DNA of 64,000 nucleotides, from positions 22,331,914 through 22,395,913 of the forward strand of contig JAJQOW010000014.1 of the NCBI GenBank assembly GCA_037975125.1, in the 5' to 3' direction. This document shows, piece after piece, positions 11,515-22,966 of this stretch. The DNA comes from Latrodectus hesperus. Taxonomy: Eukaryota > Arthropoda > Arachnida > Araneae > Theridiidae. The notes under the pieces were generated by a model. The model saw nothing but the letters and a program-made list of their open reading frames with translations, ran no database searches and was not told the origin of the DNA. Made by a program: the position numbers and the translations under genes. Numbering within the stretch: position 1 is the stretch's first letter; every line of letters starts with the position of its first letter.

Positions 11515-12926
11515 AAATAATGTTATTAAGCAATCATTAACAAAATCATAAAGTTCAAAAAGTCATTGTGCTTATAATGTATAATTCCCATTTGAAAAGG
11601 AAATAGCATTTTTTTAATGTTAAGATTTTTTTTTATAATTGAATGTGCATAATTCAAATTTTCTTGTTCTAGTGCTGATATTTGCAGCTTACTTACTTTG
11701 TTTCTTATGCCACTTCTTTTTTACTTATCATAAATTTCTCTATTTAGAATTTCTCCTTTCATAAATCTGCAATAGATTTATTCCAAACACGAGAAATTTT
11801 ATAAGCAGATATTAATGTTTTATTGTCCACTTTTTGTTTGTTGAAAACATTTTACAGACAGTTCTCCAAAATATAATATGATCAATGGAAAATATCTATG
11901 ATCTATCTATCTATCTATCTATCTATATATATATATATATATATATATATGATCTATGAATATCCCTGCTAATGAAAACCTGTACTAGAAGGTAAAATGC
12001 ATTGGATTTTCACATGCCTTAAAATATGCTTTGACTCTTCATTCATTAGATACATGTTTTTATCACTGATAATTTTATGCAGTGATTTTGACTTGGAATA
12101 AAAGTAGTAGATCAACATCGATTCTGAGCAAAGGATTATGTTTAAAATAATTGCATTTTTATTTTTAGATAAATTTCAGTTTTCTAAGGGCAGTAGGCAT
12201 TAGAAAAAAATCTTTTGTAGTCTGTAATATTTAAATGTCATTTATTAATTTTCTTAAGGAATAATGTATTAGTAAAAAATCAATTCTGAAAAGAATGAAT
12301 ATTTATAGGTATTAAATTTAATTTTTGTATTTTAGAAATTATGTTTGGAATGTAGTATAATTTTATGTAAATGTAAATATTGCATATTAAAAAATTGTTA
12401 ATTTTGTAAATTTTTTTAAAATTTATAAATTTTTATATTATATTTTTGATGTAAAATGGTATTGTAATATATTTATCTTTTTACATAACTGAGTAAACAC
12501 TTTGTTTACATGGCTATTAAATTTTAAATCTAAAAAAGTATATCCAGATTTATTATCATAAAAATGTTGCCAATCAAATAGGAAAATACCAGTGAAAATT
12601 TTACTTTTCTCATAATATTTCAGTCTATATAGAAAGTTTTCAATTAAAATGAATACATGTAATATTGATTTTTATTAAAAACGCAATAGAATTAAGGTAA
12701 CAAAAAGGTGGAAATTCACCATTTAGCAAACATCATTTGTTGTGATCTTCAATAATTTTGATTTTATAATTAAGATTTACCATATCTATGATTGAAAATT
12801 CGATATTTTTATTTGTTATTTTTCTATATATTTGTATTATTTACAGTTGAAAATATTTTATATCTTAAAAGTAATAAAAATACCAGTTAAAATTTTTTAT
12901 AATTTAATTTATTATATGTTTTATAG
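10705..12926. other. AT-rich sequence upstream of the NDUFB1 unit
   Basis: Contains A/T homopolymers (for example poly-A around 11484-11511) and a compound microsatellite. The 5' exon(s) and promoter of the NDUFB1 transcript should lie here or farther upstream, but no splice donor or promoter could be chosen with confidence. Confidence 0.4.
11897..11951 (+). repeat. Compound microsatellite (ATCT)n-(AT)n
   Basis: About six ATCT units run directly into about twelve AT units. GATCTATG lies on both sides of the array. Confidence 0.9.
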
Positions 12927-13109
12927 ATTGCCCTTTTGATGGATGATTCATCACCTGTTAACAAATTAGCAGATTTTGGGAAACTTATTAAACGATACAA
13001 GTGGTGCATAATTTTTCCAACAGTTTGCTTCACTCTCATATACAAAGATTATACCCGTACTCTTAGGTACAAAGCAGAAAAGGCTAAATTGGCAATCTGA
13101 TTATAACGG
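12927..13109 (+). other. Exon of the dicistronic transcript carrying the micropeptide ORF
   Basis: A 3' splice site (TTATATGTTTTATAG, ending at 12926) opens the exon and a strong consensus donor (CGG/GTAAGT, intron from 13110) closes it. The exon holds one complete ORF with its own stop 9 nt before the donor. A stop that close to the final exon junction is expected to escape nonsense-mediated decay. Confidence 0.75.
12939..13100 (+). CDS. 53-aa single-pass membrane micropeptide, first ORF of the NDUFB1 transcript
   Basis: The ORF begins ATGGATGATTC and encodes 53 residues starting MDDSSPVNKLADFGKLIKRY. A hydrophobic segment (about residues 22-34, WCIIFPTVCFTLI) is flanked by basic residues and followed by a charged tail (KDYTRTLRYKAEKAK). 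That layout is typical of small inner-membrane proteins of mitochondria. The frame is open from the splice acceptor, so an upstream start in an earlier exon is possible, but the ATG at 12939 is the simplest choice; its -3 position is T, which would favour leaky scanning. No family is recognised. It sits alone in an exon between good splice sites, immediately before the exon encoding complex I subunit NDUFB1, which suggests a linked mitochondrial role. Translation is inferred and not shown by the sequence. Confidence 0.65.
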   Translation: MDDSSPVNKLADFGKLIKRYKWCIIFPTVCFTLIYKDYTRTLRYKAEKAKLAI

Positions 13110-13980
13110 GTAAGTAATTGGTTTCTTTGTAAAATATTTTGTAGAATTACTTCGATAAGGTCCTTTTGAAGTTAAGCTGATGGGATTGTTGAGATTGTAA
13201 TGATTATTGTTGTTTTAATTATTTCCCTGTATTTAAAACTATTCTTGAGTAAATGACAAAAGGGTAAGATCTTGCAAGCCAATACAGGTTTCTCACAACT
13301 TCAAATTTTCGCATTAGATCTGCATATGAATTTTGTTAAATTAAATTACTTCTCCTTACACAATATACTGTTTTCAAAATCCAATTGCACTCAATCTCAA
13401 ACTGCAAAAATGACAGTCTCGTGCTATTTTAATTTCTAAAATGTAATATTTATTGAAGTTATCAAAAAATACAAAATATGAAGTTAAAAAGTTGCTATTT
13501 TTCAAACTTAGTTTCAACATATCATGTCTGGTGATTGACTATTTCTTATACATGCAGTTATAGAAACATTAAAATTTGAAATTACAATAGAATTGTTTAT
13601 ATATTTTAAATGTAATAATCTGAACAGGAATGTTCTGGCTTGATTCCAGTCTTCTTAATAGGCTGGCACTGTACTGGGCACCTCTGCTCGATAGCATTTT
13701 GTGCCATAGCTTGATTCCAGTCTCTTGAACAAGATAGAAAGATGTTGAATTTTTTAAGCTGTCATTCTTGCAGCTCATGAATATGGCTGAATTTTTTAAA
13801 AAGTGTTCTGAGAGGAAACGTACAACATACTTACTTTAGGCAGTTCATTTTCCTGTGGCAGATCAGCTGTTAAAGATTTGTGATTTAAGAATTAACATAA
13901 AAGCAAGTTTTTGTGAAAATTATTTGAAATATTTTGACATTACTTATTTTTGCATAAAATTAAATTTGTTTTTGTTGTAG
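13110..13980 (+). other. Intron between the micropeptide exon and the NDUFB1 exon
   Basis: Starts GTAAGT and ends TTTGTTGTAG, both strong. No repeat was recognised inside. Confidence 0.75.
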
Positions 13981-14032
13981 AGTTAATAAAAATACCTTTT
14001 TGTTCAGTTGCAGTTGGTTATACTCTTCAAAG

Positions 14033-14218
14033 ATGAGTCTACATATTTGGAAGCGATATTGGATCTTAGCTCCTGCATTGGGCCTCTTTTTTATTGGAAA
14101 GTACATAGATGATTCTGAAACTATACGCATGTCAGATTTTGCAGATAAAAGTAAACTCTATGGAAAGGAGCGCCAACCTGGTGATTATTCACCATGGGAT
14201 TATTATCTGAAGAAGTAA
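14033..14218 (+). CDS. NDUFB1: NADH dehydrogenase [ubiquinone] 1 beta subcomplex subunit 1 (complex I MNLL subunit)
   Basis: A 61-residue protein starting MSLHIWKRYWILAPALGLFF. NDUFB1 is a small accessory subunit in the membrane arm of mitochondrial complex I. The layout fits: a short matrix-side basic start (HIWKRYW), one transmembrane helix (about residues 9-23), then the family's conserved second half with IGKYIDD, FADKSKLYGKERQPGD and a terminal W-containing tail. Vertebrate NDUFB1 is about 58 residues and has the matching order GCYLD...FRNKSMLFKRELQPSE. The start at 14033 has A at -3 and lies 53 nt into an exon that opens after TTTGTTGTAG (13980). There is no ATG in the 61-nt spliced spacer between the micropeptide stop and this start, so reinitiation or leaky scanning could reach it. 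A polyadenylation signal AATAAA follows at 14263. Confidence 0.85.
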   Translation: MSLHIWKRYWILAPALGLFFIGKYIDDSETIRMSDFADKSKLYGKERQPGDYSPWDYYLKK

Positions 14219-14262
14219 AATAATAACTACCAATAATGTATTGAATGTAGTATTATATTGTA

Positions 14263-14268
14263 AATAAA
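14263..14268 (+). terminator. Polyadenylation signal of the NDUFB1 unit
   Basis: Canonical AATAAA 45 nt after the NDUFB1 stop codon. The cleavage site is expected 10-30 nt farther on. Confidence 0.7.
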
Positions 14269-14599
14269 AAGCTACAAAACATAATTTTCTTAAAATGTGC
14301 TTCTCTTAAAAAATTTTTTTTAAGTTATGCTATATTATAATAAAATTTATCAAGTTTCATTGAACTTCTAGAAATTGATTATTTTTTCTAGGACCTTGGA
14401 AACTCCAGGAATTTTAAGTTGATTGCTGGAAAATAGCAAATGACATCTGAAAATTTTTAATTTCTTCTTTAGATCTTTTGTTAAAAAATATTTCCAATGT
14501 TTCTCATATATTTTCTTTTGTTTATTTTTTGAAATTTCCAGTAAGGTAGACCAAAAAGAATTAAAAATTTCTATATCTTTCATTTCAACTAAAGGTATA

Positions 14600-15760
14600 G
14601 TGCATTGTATTCTTATAAGAAAGTCCTTACTTTAAAGAGTTTTATTTTATTAACTTAGAATTCTGCAACTATTCACCAGGGATTGCTTCTGACATCCATG
14701 ATTCAGTCATAACCATCCATGAGTGCAAATTTATGTGATGAAAAAATTTCACATTCACATAGAATATGTAATGAAATTCTCGCATACATTAACTCTTCAC
14801 ATCTAATTATCTAATACACCTATTATAGTGAGATGTCTTTTAAAGTGCTATGTCCTGTGAGAAGTCTTGAAAGTAGCTTCTGTCTTAGCATATTTTACCG
14901 CACATAAGAATGGCAAAGGCGGCTACTTAGAATCCAGTTGTATGTTTTCCTCAAAAAGATTGATGATTTTGCCACAAACAACAAATTTCAGCCCTAGTGT
15001 TAGAAACCTTGTTTAAGTCATCAGTGCAATTTTAAAGCAAGTTTATTCTTATCTTCTCACAAGATAAATTTGATTTCATAAGGCTTATCAAAAATATTTA
15101 GCAATCGTGTAATCAATAGGCAGTACTGTAGGAAGAAAGTGTAAAAGTTAGACTTATGTCTTTTGGTTCTTCCTACCTTCTGTGCAATCCCAATGTGTTC
15201 AATTTAGCATCTTAAATTGGCTCTCTGGATCTGTGATAACGTAGTTCTCAGTAATTATAGTCTCTGAGTGTGGACAAGTGGCAACTCTACATCCTCTATT
15301 AGTAGAAATCATTTCTTAAGCTGCTGATTGTTTATAACTAAAAAATGAAACCAATCCTTTTTTATTGTTAATTCTTGTATTGACATTGAACACCTAAGAT
15401 GAGTTCAGTGGTCATAACTTGCATAGTCTTCCTATACAGGTGAAAAGCAAACATACAAGTTTTTACCTGGTTACTTGAGGAGCCCATTCATCATTACCTT
15501 TGTACCATTCATATATCAGCATGGTACATAGTATTTTCGATTGGAGCATTTTTCTATATTGTCTAGGTATATCAAAAACTTTCACACACCATGGGGGACC
15601 ATGTAAGTAATCTAAAATAAAAGTTTCCAGAAGTGTGTCATCTATGTATCTCATTAACATCTTCATGTCTTGCACACTCTCTTTAAGGCTATGATATTGG
15701 ATTTGAAGGACAGGATCTTTGATCATAAAATCCAGTTCCATCTGCTTTGAATTCAGTTTG
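14600..15760 (-). pseudogene. Unrecognised decayed coding sequence (candidate)
   Basis: On the minus strand an open frame of 92 codons (15741-15463) reads like real protein (residues such as YLHGPPWCVKVFDIPRQY), with high complexity unlike the AT-rich surroundings. Farther on the same strand protein-like pieces continue across stops and frame changes (for example around 15330-15190, CRVATCPHSETIITENYVITDPESQ). I do not recognise the family. A dead retrogene or a retroelement coding fragment would both fit. No introns or splice sites were identified. Confidence 0.35.
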
Positions 15761-18687
15761 ATTCTTATCTATAATGACTAGTAAACAATTAGGTTTATGA
15801 ATATTTTATTAGAATGTGTTAATGGTTATCAAATTTGAATCTACAGCTATCTTTCCAATTTCCGAAGCTTCATTTTTTTGAAAATATTGCTTTGTGAAAG
15901 TTAAACTTTATTTTTGAAGTTGTGAATTCCTAATAAGAATCGTAAATGATGCAAGATAATAATTTTTATATTAATAATAGGAAATTTTAGATGTTGCAGA
16001 TGTCATTTTTTTATTAGTAATATTTTACAAATGAAAGCAATGCATAATATGTAAAATTTTATTAAATTCTGAATTAGATAAAATAAAAATTTAGAATTTA
16101 ATTTGATTATAAAATTTTGATCAATAATTAAATTTTGATATACACATATCAATCTAAATAAATACATAATTTACAATTACATTATGCAAATTTAGAAAAT
16201 ATTTCATTTTGTAACAGTATCAAGAAAGTATAAAGTTGTGAGCTAGAAAGTGTAAATTTCTTTTCACAACCATTATAAGAGTCAATTATTTAATTAATAT
16301 CTTCTTATATTAATTAAATCATAGTAATATTTATACACAATATTTCAGTGATGGCACCTGAAAAGTTTAATAGCTTCTGAATACTACTGGAATTTATTTC
16401 TTGAAAATCTATATGAACTCTGGTTTAACACAATAATTCCCTTATAAATCTTACTTATTATTTTAATTTTCTTTAGAGATTACATGTTTTGTTTAATCTT
16501 AAAATTTTAAACTGGAGAGAAATTGTCATTTTTATTAGCTTATTAATATTTAATATTCAATAACTTTATTAAACCTCAAAATGTTAACATTTTGTTGAGT
16601 TTAAATACTCAAGCATATTTTTGAAATTTGCTTTTATTAAAATATTTTGTGAAATTTTAAGTGTTTATTGGTACAAAAAATATTTTACTAACTTTTTTAG
16701 GAGGATTTGTGCAATCTTTTGCAGATTCATCATTTTTTATATTTTTATTTATTATTAAAATTCAAATGTTCCCCATATTTCATATATATATATGAAATGA
16801 ATGTTTTTTTAGTTGCAGTGGATTTGCTGGCACAAAGTTACATAAAAGATTATCCATTTTTAAAAAATAAAAATCAGTTGTTAGTATGCGCAAAAATTAT
16901 GGAAGTATGATTCATAAACTTTATATCAATAATTTTTAGAAATAAAACTCAGTTCATACAAATATAATGAAATCAATCTTGACTGTAAATTCATTTAGTG
17001 AAATAAATTTTGTTTAGAATATTTTAGGCTTGGAAACTATAATCTATAAAATTTTGTCTGGTGGCTATATCATCATTCTCAGACAAAATAAAGTCTTATG
17101 TTGATTAATATTTGCTTGCATTGCTTATAAAATGATTGAAGTTTTCCATGTTGTTTTCTGAAGGAAAAGATATGTGGGAAATCAAAGCATTAAATTAACT
17201 GGTAAGAATACTTATATTTAATTGGTAAACATAATGGTTGGTACTATATAAATTAACATTAAATACATCTGTGGGAAAAAAATGTATTCTTAAAAATCTT
17301 ATTTTTTGATAATTCTTTGTAAAATCTTATTTAATTTCTGTAAAATATATATTTACATATATCCCTTACAGAATTAAGAGTTGTATCACCATTTCCAAAT
17401 GCATTGATATGCATCATTATAAACCTTTCATAAATAGCTTGTAAAAAAATTAAGATTTGGGCTTGCACCTACAAATTCTGTTTATCTATACATTAAAGAT
17501 GAGTTATACTTTTTGCAAATGTACACTGAAATTGGGAGAATTGACATTTAGATGGCAACATATTGTTGACTTTTAACGTTTGTTTTATCGTAGTTTGATT
17601 CAAGTATATTCCTCATGTTATAAGACATTTTAGTAAGAAAGATATGCATAAATTTGAAAAAAAATGAATTTGTGTTTGCTCATTAATGCCCTCTTTTTCA
17701 TGGTGTCTCCTTAGCAACCATTGGAAATAAAATGCTAAGAATATAATTTTTTGAAAATTATAACCTTTCAACGAACTATGATATTTTTAGAACATATATT
17801 AAAAGGGAACAAAATTAGGCACGTATATGTTTGAAAAATCTTATTCAGTTCATTTGAAAAAATACTATTCAAATAGCATATTATATTGCCAAAAATCTTA
17901 TTTACAAAAAAATAAAAGTTTTTAACATCCTTGAATCTTGAAAAAAAAGAAAATTCAATTTCAAAATTATTCTAATTTTTTTACTTGGAATACTTTAAGT
18001 TTTAATTTAAATATTTCTGCTATAATAATTTTATTGAATTCATATACATTCAAAGTTTAGTAAAAATTGTAGAAGAATAATAAACATTTTTTATTTGTAT
18101 ATATAAGAAGTTTCATTGAAAAATTGTATAGTTGAGCACCTTAAATATCCTGAATCAATTTTACTATCAAGACTGCTAGGGTAAGAAAAAATAATAAAAG
18201 CAAATATAAGATTTAAAGGAAGAAACTTTTCTTTTATGAAGAATATGAATATGTGTTTGTAAATTAGGTGAAAGTCTTAAATTTGCATGATTAGTTAAAT
18301 GATTGACTCCAAGTTGCTATAATTGTCAGATATGTGTGCCTTTACTTTAACAGAAAATTGGAATCCTTAAAAATTTACTTTAAATGTCTAATTAGATTAA
18401 TTAATTGTATTTATCATTTCTTATTCGAAATATTTCTAGAATAAAGAATGAAATTTTCAGAAAAACAATTTCAAAGGATTAACAATTCAGGACTTGAAAT
18501 ATGATAAAGATATTTCTCCCTTTCTATAAAAAAGAATTACAACATACTGTGTGAAATATTTGTTTGACTGAATCTTTTGTTAGAAAATTAAAGTTAACAG
18601 AATTCTAAATAAATTAACTGCAATACAGCAAACTAACAAACTATCTTCCTTTTGAAAAAGATGCATTCTATTATAGATTTGAGTTAA

Positions 18688-18742
18688 ATATTTTGTTGCA
18701 TCGTTAAAATATAAGAGTTATTTTAATGATGCAACAAAATAT
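18688..18742. repeat. Inverted repeat, 24-bp arms, 7-nt loop
   Basis: Left arm 18688-18711 and right arm 18719-18742 pair along 24 bases with a single mismatch that would still wobble-pair in RNA. The core is TTTTGTTGCATCGTTAAAAT. Confidence 0.9.
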
Positions 18743-18953
18743 ATAGGCAATAATGATGAGATGTCATAATACATTAAAAAAATTTTAAATCAAAGAATAA
18801 TTAGAATCAATAAATATAGACATACAAAGTGAAAATAAGCCATTTTGAACGAAATTACATCAAATATTAAATATATTATTTAAAATCATGTGATATTCTT
18901 ATTTTGTATATTATTAAAGACACATCCAACTATTTAACAAATATTTCTAAGAT

Positions 18954-19015
18954 AGTTTTAAATTATAAAATAGCATATCACACAAGTTTTAAATTATAAA
19001 ATAGCATATCACACA
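18954..19015 (+). repeat. Perfect 31-bp tandem duplication
   Basis: Two identical copies of a 31-bp unit starting AGTTTTAAATTATAAAATAG, back to back. Confidence 0.9.
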
Positions 19016-19193
19016 AGTGCTTTTACAATTTCAATAACTATAAAAATGACACCAAAACGTTTGCAATCATGTTACATTAAGCATTTCATTTCTGATTTCA
19101 CTATTATAAAAACCCATCTCTGGATAATGAAAGAAAACTTCAATTAAACACCCATCTCTTTTTATATTTCTGACTTTTTATATTGCTTTTTTT

Positions 19194-19466
19194 GAGGACC
19201 GATTGGCTGAGTGTTTAGCATTCCTGAGCTTTTGGTCCTGGGTTCGAATCCCGGTTCGGGCATGGATGTTTCTTTCCCTTTCTGTCCTTCCTACTGTGCT
19301 GTTGTATGAATGTGGCCCGCCCTATAAACAGGTTTGTGGTGGTATGGCGCGGGTAACGCTACTCGCCTCCGTGACTTGGTTCGCTGGGTAACAACAAATA
19401 AGTAGCAGTCTCTGGCCTTGTTGTGGCATAGGGTTCAACCCTCTTGTGCCGGCCATTGGAAAAAAA
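19194..19466 (+). repeat. tRNA-derived SINE, family D, with perfect 13-bp target-site duplication
   Basis: The tRNA-like head (GATTGGCTGAGTGTTTAGCA, B-box GGGTTCGAATCCC near 19240) is followed by a body sharing CCTATAAACAGGT with family B and then a distinct 3' part (GTAACAACAAATAAGTAGCA, then GGCCTTGTTGTGGC). The 13-bp direct repeat TATTGCTTTTTTT flanks it at 19181-19193 and 19467-19479. A 62-codon frame inside is a by-product of its base composition. Confidence 0.9.
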
Positions 19467-19691
19467 TATTGCTTTTTTTAAACTAAATTTGAACTAAATT
19501 TTTTTAAATAATTCTACTTTTATAATAGTAACTAGGCATAAAATAACTTATTTTATGCTAGAAGCAACTAATTTGTATGTACTTTGAGAAATACATATAC
19601 ACTTTTAATTTGCTGTATAAATTTATATTTAAAAGTGAAATATTTTTATATCTAGTTTTGTTTTTAATTTGGACACTGGGTGATTAACTTT

Positions 19692-19740
19692 TCATCACAA
19701 CAAGGCCAGAAACTACTGCTCATTTGTCATTACATGATGG
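19692..19740 (-). repeat. Inverted fragment of a family D SINE tail
   Basis: CACAACAAGGCCAGAAACTA followed by CTGCTCATTTGTCATTA is the reverse complement, with a few changes, of the family D 3' part at about 19389-19430. Confidence 0.6.
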
Positions 19741-21765
19741 GCAACTATGAGCTAATTTTTATATCTACTGATAAGTGTTTTTCTAGGTTTAAATAGATAT
19801 TTGTGTAAATTTATTTTCTAAACATCTGTTAGATTGATTGATAATGACATTTTTCTTTAGTGCTGTAAATAAGCAAGCTACAACTAAGTAAAGGATCAAG
19901 CATGAAATAGGTATTTGATAATAAATGCATAAACATATTTTAACCACAGTTTAAATTTACATCAAATCTTACAAATTACTGAAAATAAATGCAGATGTAA
20001 ATTGTTCCAATATATTAAATATATAAACAAAAAATAGCTGATATAAAGTTTATGTAACAAAAAATGGTCAGAAAATTTATTTAAAATCTAAAATGCATTC
20101 TAATTTTCTCAGAAATGTAGTTTTTAAGATGTATATTAATTGTTTGCAATAAAATTTTTCACTGATATAATTAATATTATTACAGTCCCTCATAACTACA
20201 AAACATTTGATAATGAGTGTTTTAATTTTTATTAGCACAAATATCAGATAAATACGAAATAAACAATACATTCATAAATCTTAATTTATACAGATAAACA
20301 ACTTTCAAAATATATACATACTAATAAATAATGAATAAAATATTAACATAAAAAATGCATTGGCACTAAAAAAAAGCTATTTGAAATTTACAATATACAC
20401 TTTGATTATGGTTCTTGATTTTCAGAGCAATATAAACCTTGATTATGGTTATAGTATCCAAAATTTATGCACATTTTTTCTGCTGTTACATGCTCAATCT
20501 CATTTAATAATCAAAATGAAAGAGCATTTAACAATTTATTCCATCAATATTTAACAGTACAGAATATAAAATGTGCATAGTATTATACAGAATAAAAACT
20601 TATATATATGTGTCTTAATAATATATACAAAATGCATTCATGTTCATTAATTATTATTTAGCATTAGATGACTGTATGGAATTACTTTTATTGAAGTAAA
20701 TAAAACTTTTTTGAAGTACGCAGAAAACAAACTTCCAATGTGATGAAATGATTTATATTTGATTGTTTAGTGCCATAAAGTTGATGCTATCTTGTTGCAA
20801 GTAAAACCTATCTTAGGAAACAATGCATTTCAGTACTTGTGCATTATCCCCTTGCCCATTTTCACAAAAAGTGTGGTTTAATGCCAGAAATCTATCTTGT
20901 TTAATATGAATAAGTAAGAGACATGGTAAAAATTACAAATATTTGGCACTAAGCTACAATCTTGAAGACATTTTTTTTATAAATTGAGGATGGCATAGTA
21001 TGTAACTATTACTTTTCATCTAAAGTATTTATTTATAAATTTTATTATGTTTTTGATAACACAATTGTTGTAGAAAAAAATTACATCCAAGTAGTACATC
21101 AAGTGTCTTGATTATTTATAATAATCATCTGAAAAAGACTATAATGCAAACCATTGAAAAATTTAACATAGTAATGTTTAAAATATAGTCTATTTAGAAA
21201 TAATTATACTTCGACTTTTATCTAACTTTTTTATTGATCACATATTAAATTATATATAAACATTAAGGTGTACTTAAATGTTAAAGAGAAAATGCATGTT
21301 TTGTAACTTTTTCCCTGATTTTTTTTAATGAATTTCCAGATTGAATTTTTTAACACAGAAATACTCAATTCCAATTACTTTGGATTATTGTAAGTTTACT
21401 GTATAATGCTCGTAAAAAAGTACCATTTGAATAACCTCAAAAATATCAAAGAGTACACTTATAAGAAAATGAGAATTAGCATTGTATTTCTGCCGGCTTT
21501 GGACTCAATCATGGTATTTATGATGATATTTTTTTTTCTACAAATATATATAAATTTCATCATCATAAATATGCATGCATAATCTTGATATGTTTTATTG
21601 ATAAATTATTTAAAAATATGTATTAAAATGATTTAAGTGCCACCTGAATGTTTTACAAATGACAACAATTTTTTAAGTCAAGACATTCTTTCATATTTTT
21701 ATAGAAAATAATGAAAAAACTGATAAATTAACAAATTTATGTTAAAAATCGATTCCAAATTCCTA
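19741..21765. other. AT-rich intergenic, nothing recognised
   Basis: Short open frames on both strands reflect AT-rich composition only. Confidence 0.5.
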
Positions 21766-21769
21766 GAGT

Positions 21770-22030
21770 TCATTGTGGCCTAGTCTTGGAACAGTTAGTG
21801 TTCTTTAGAGCATAAAGTCCTGGATTTGATCCCCACCATTATTTAATAGGAAATCGATGTTATATTTCTGTTTTCTTCATACACATTTGTTGTGGGAAAC
21901 TCTGTGTTTCCTCTTGTCCAAAATGTGAATACAACCCATTATCTATGAAAAGTCTTCCTGACAGCCAATTTCGCTATGGTTATTAAAATGTCTTATGAGC
22001 CTTGGCTGTTCAATACTGGGTGTTAAAAAT
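21770..22030 (+). repeat. Diverged tRNA-derived SINE
   Basis: The head has GTGGCCTAGTCTTGGAACAG near 21775 and a decayed B-box GGATTTGATCCCC near 21822, followed by about 190 bp of body. Similar head text recurs at 25403. Confidence 0.5.
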
Positions 22031-22321
22031 ATATTTCAAATATAACATTGAAATTAGGGAACTATGGCTGAGGTATTTTTACAGAGTTGAATTAAATTCA
22101 CTTAGGTCAGTTTAAATAATATATTTGTATTTGATATTATAAACCTATTAATATAGTTAATATAAAATTATGAAATAAAATTTTCTTTGAATCATAACAC
22201 AAGCATTTTAAATGATTCTGTGATGATAAATCCAAAAAATTTAATTTGGGATTGAATCAAACTTTTAAGAAAACGCTTACATGGATTGAACAGTTTTATC
22301 TTTTTATATAAATGTAACTTA

Positions 22322-22604
22322 GTTGCTTAGCTTGTCTAATGGTCAGTGTGCCTGACTGCAGATAGGGAGCTCTTGGGTTCGAATCCCGGTTTGGGTATGG
22401 ATGTACTCTCTCCATCTATCCTGTATTTGTCCTTTCCTTGTATGAATGGATTATTAATGTTGCCTACCTTATAAACAGGTACCTATGGAATGCGTGTGTA
22501 CTGAGGAAGTCGGACTCCACACCAAAATATGGTTCAGTTGGAAAAATGGAGCAACGCACCCCATATTGCCTGCCAGCCTAGCTGGCACAAGACAACAATA
22601 ACAT
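22322..22604 (+). repeat. tRNA-derived SINE, family B (copy 2)
   Basis: Collinear with the copy at 2917-3200: head with GTCTAATGGTCAGTGTGCC, B-box GGGTTCGAATCCC near 22376, CCTTTCCTTGTATGAATG, CTGAGGAAGTCGGACTCCA, and a CAAGACAACAATAAC tail. Confidence 0.85.
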
Positions 22605-22902
22605 ATAAATGTAACCACCTTCAAAAATTGTTTAAAAGAAAAAAATTGCAATTTCTTGTTTAACATAAAACAATCTTTTATTTGTATTTCATATTTGTAT
22701 AATCTGTACTAGTGAAATTAATTTTTTTTTTAAAAAAAGGTGTTTTTAATGTAGCTTGGGAAAAAATAATTCTTCAATCAACATATCAAAACAAATTTGG
22801 CTTTTAAAAGTGCAGTGACTATATTTAATATGGATCTCTTCCCATATTTGAATTATAGAAGATTCAGTAGTAAATACATTATTTAACAAATCTGATTCCT
22901 AA

Positions 22903-22966
22903 ATATGGTTCAGTTGGAAAAGTGGAGCAGCGCACACCATATTGCTTAACTGGTACACAACAAAAC
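22903..22966 (+). repeat. SINE family B 3' fragment
   Basis: ATATGGTTCAGTTGGAAAAG and the following AGCAGCGCACACCATATTGC match the tail half of family B; the head is missing. Confidence 0.75.

Larger units (their letters stand above)
15761..19193. other. AT-rich intergenic with a hairpin and a tandem duplication
   Basis: No gene recognised. It contains a 24-bp-arm inverted repeat (18688-18742) and a 31-bp tandem duplication (18954-19015), listed separately. Confidence 0.5.
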
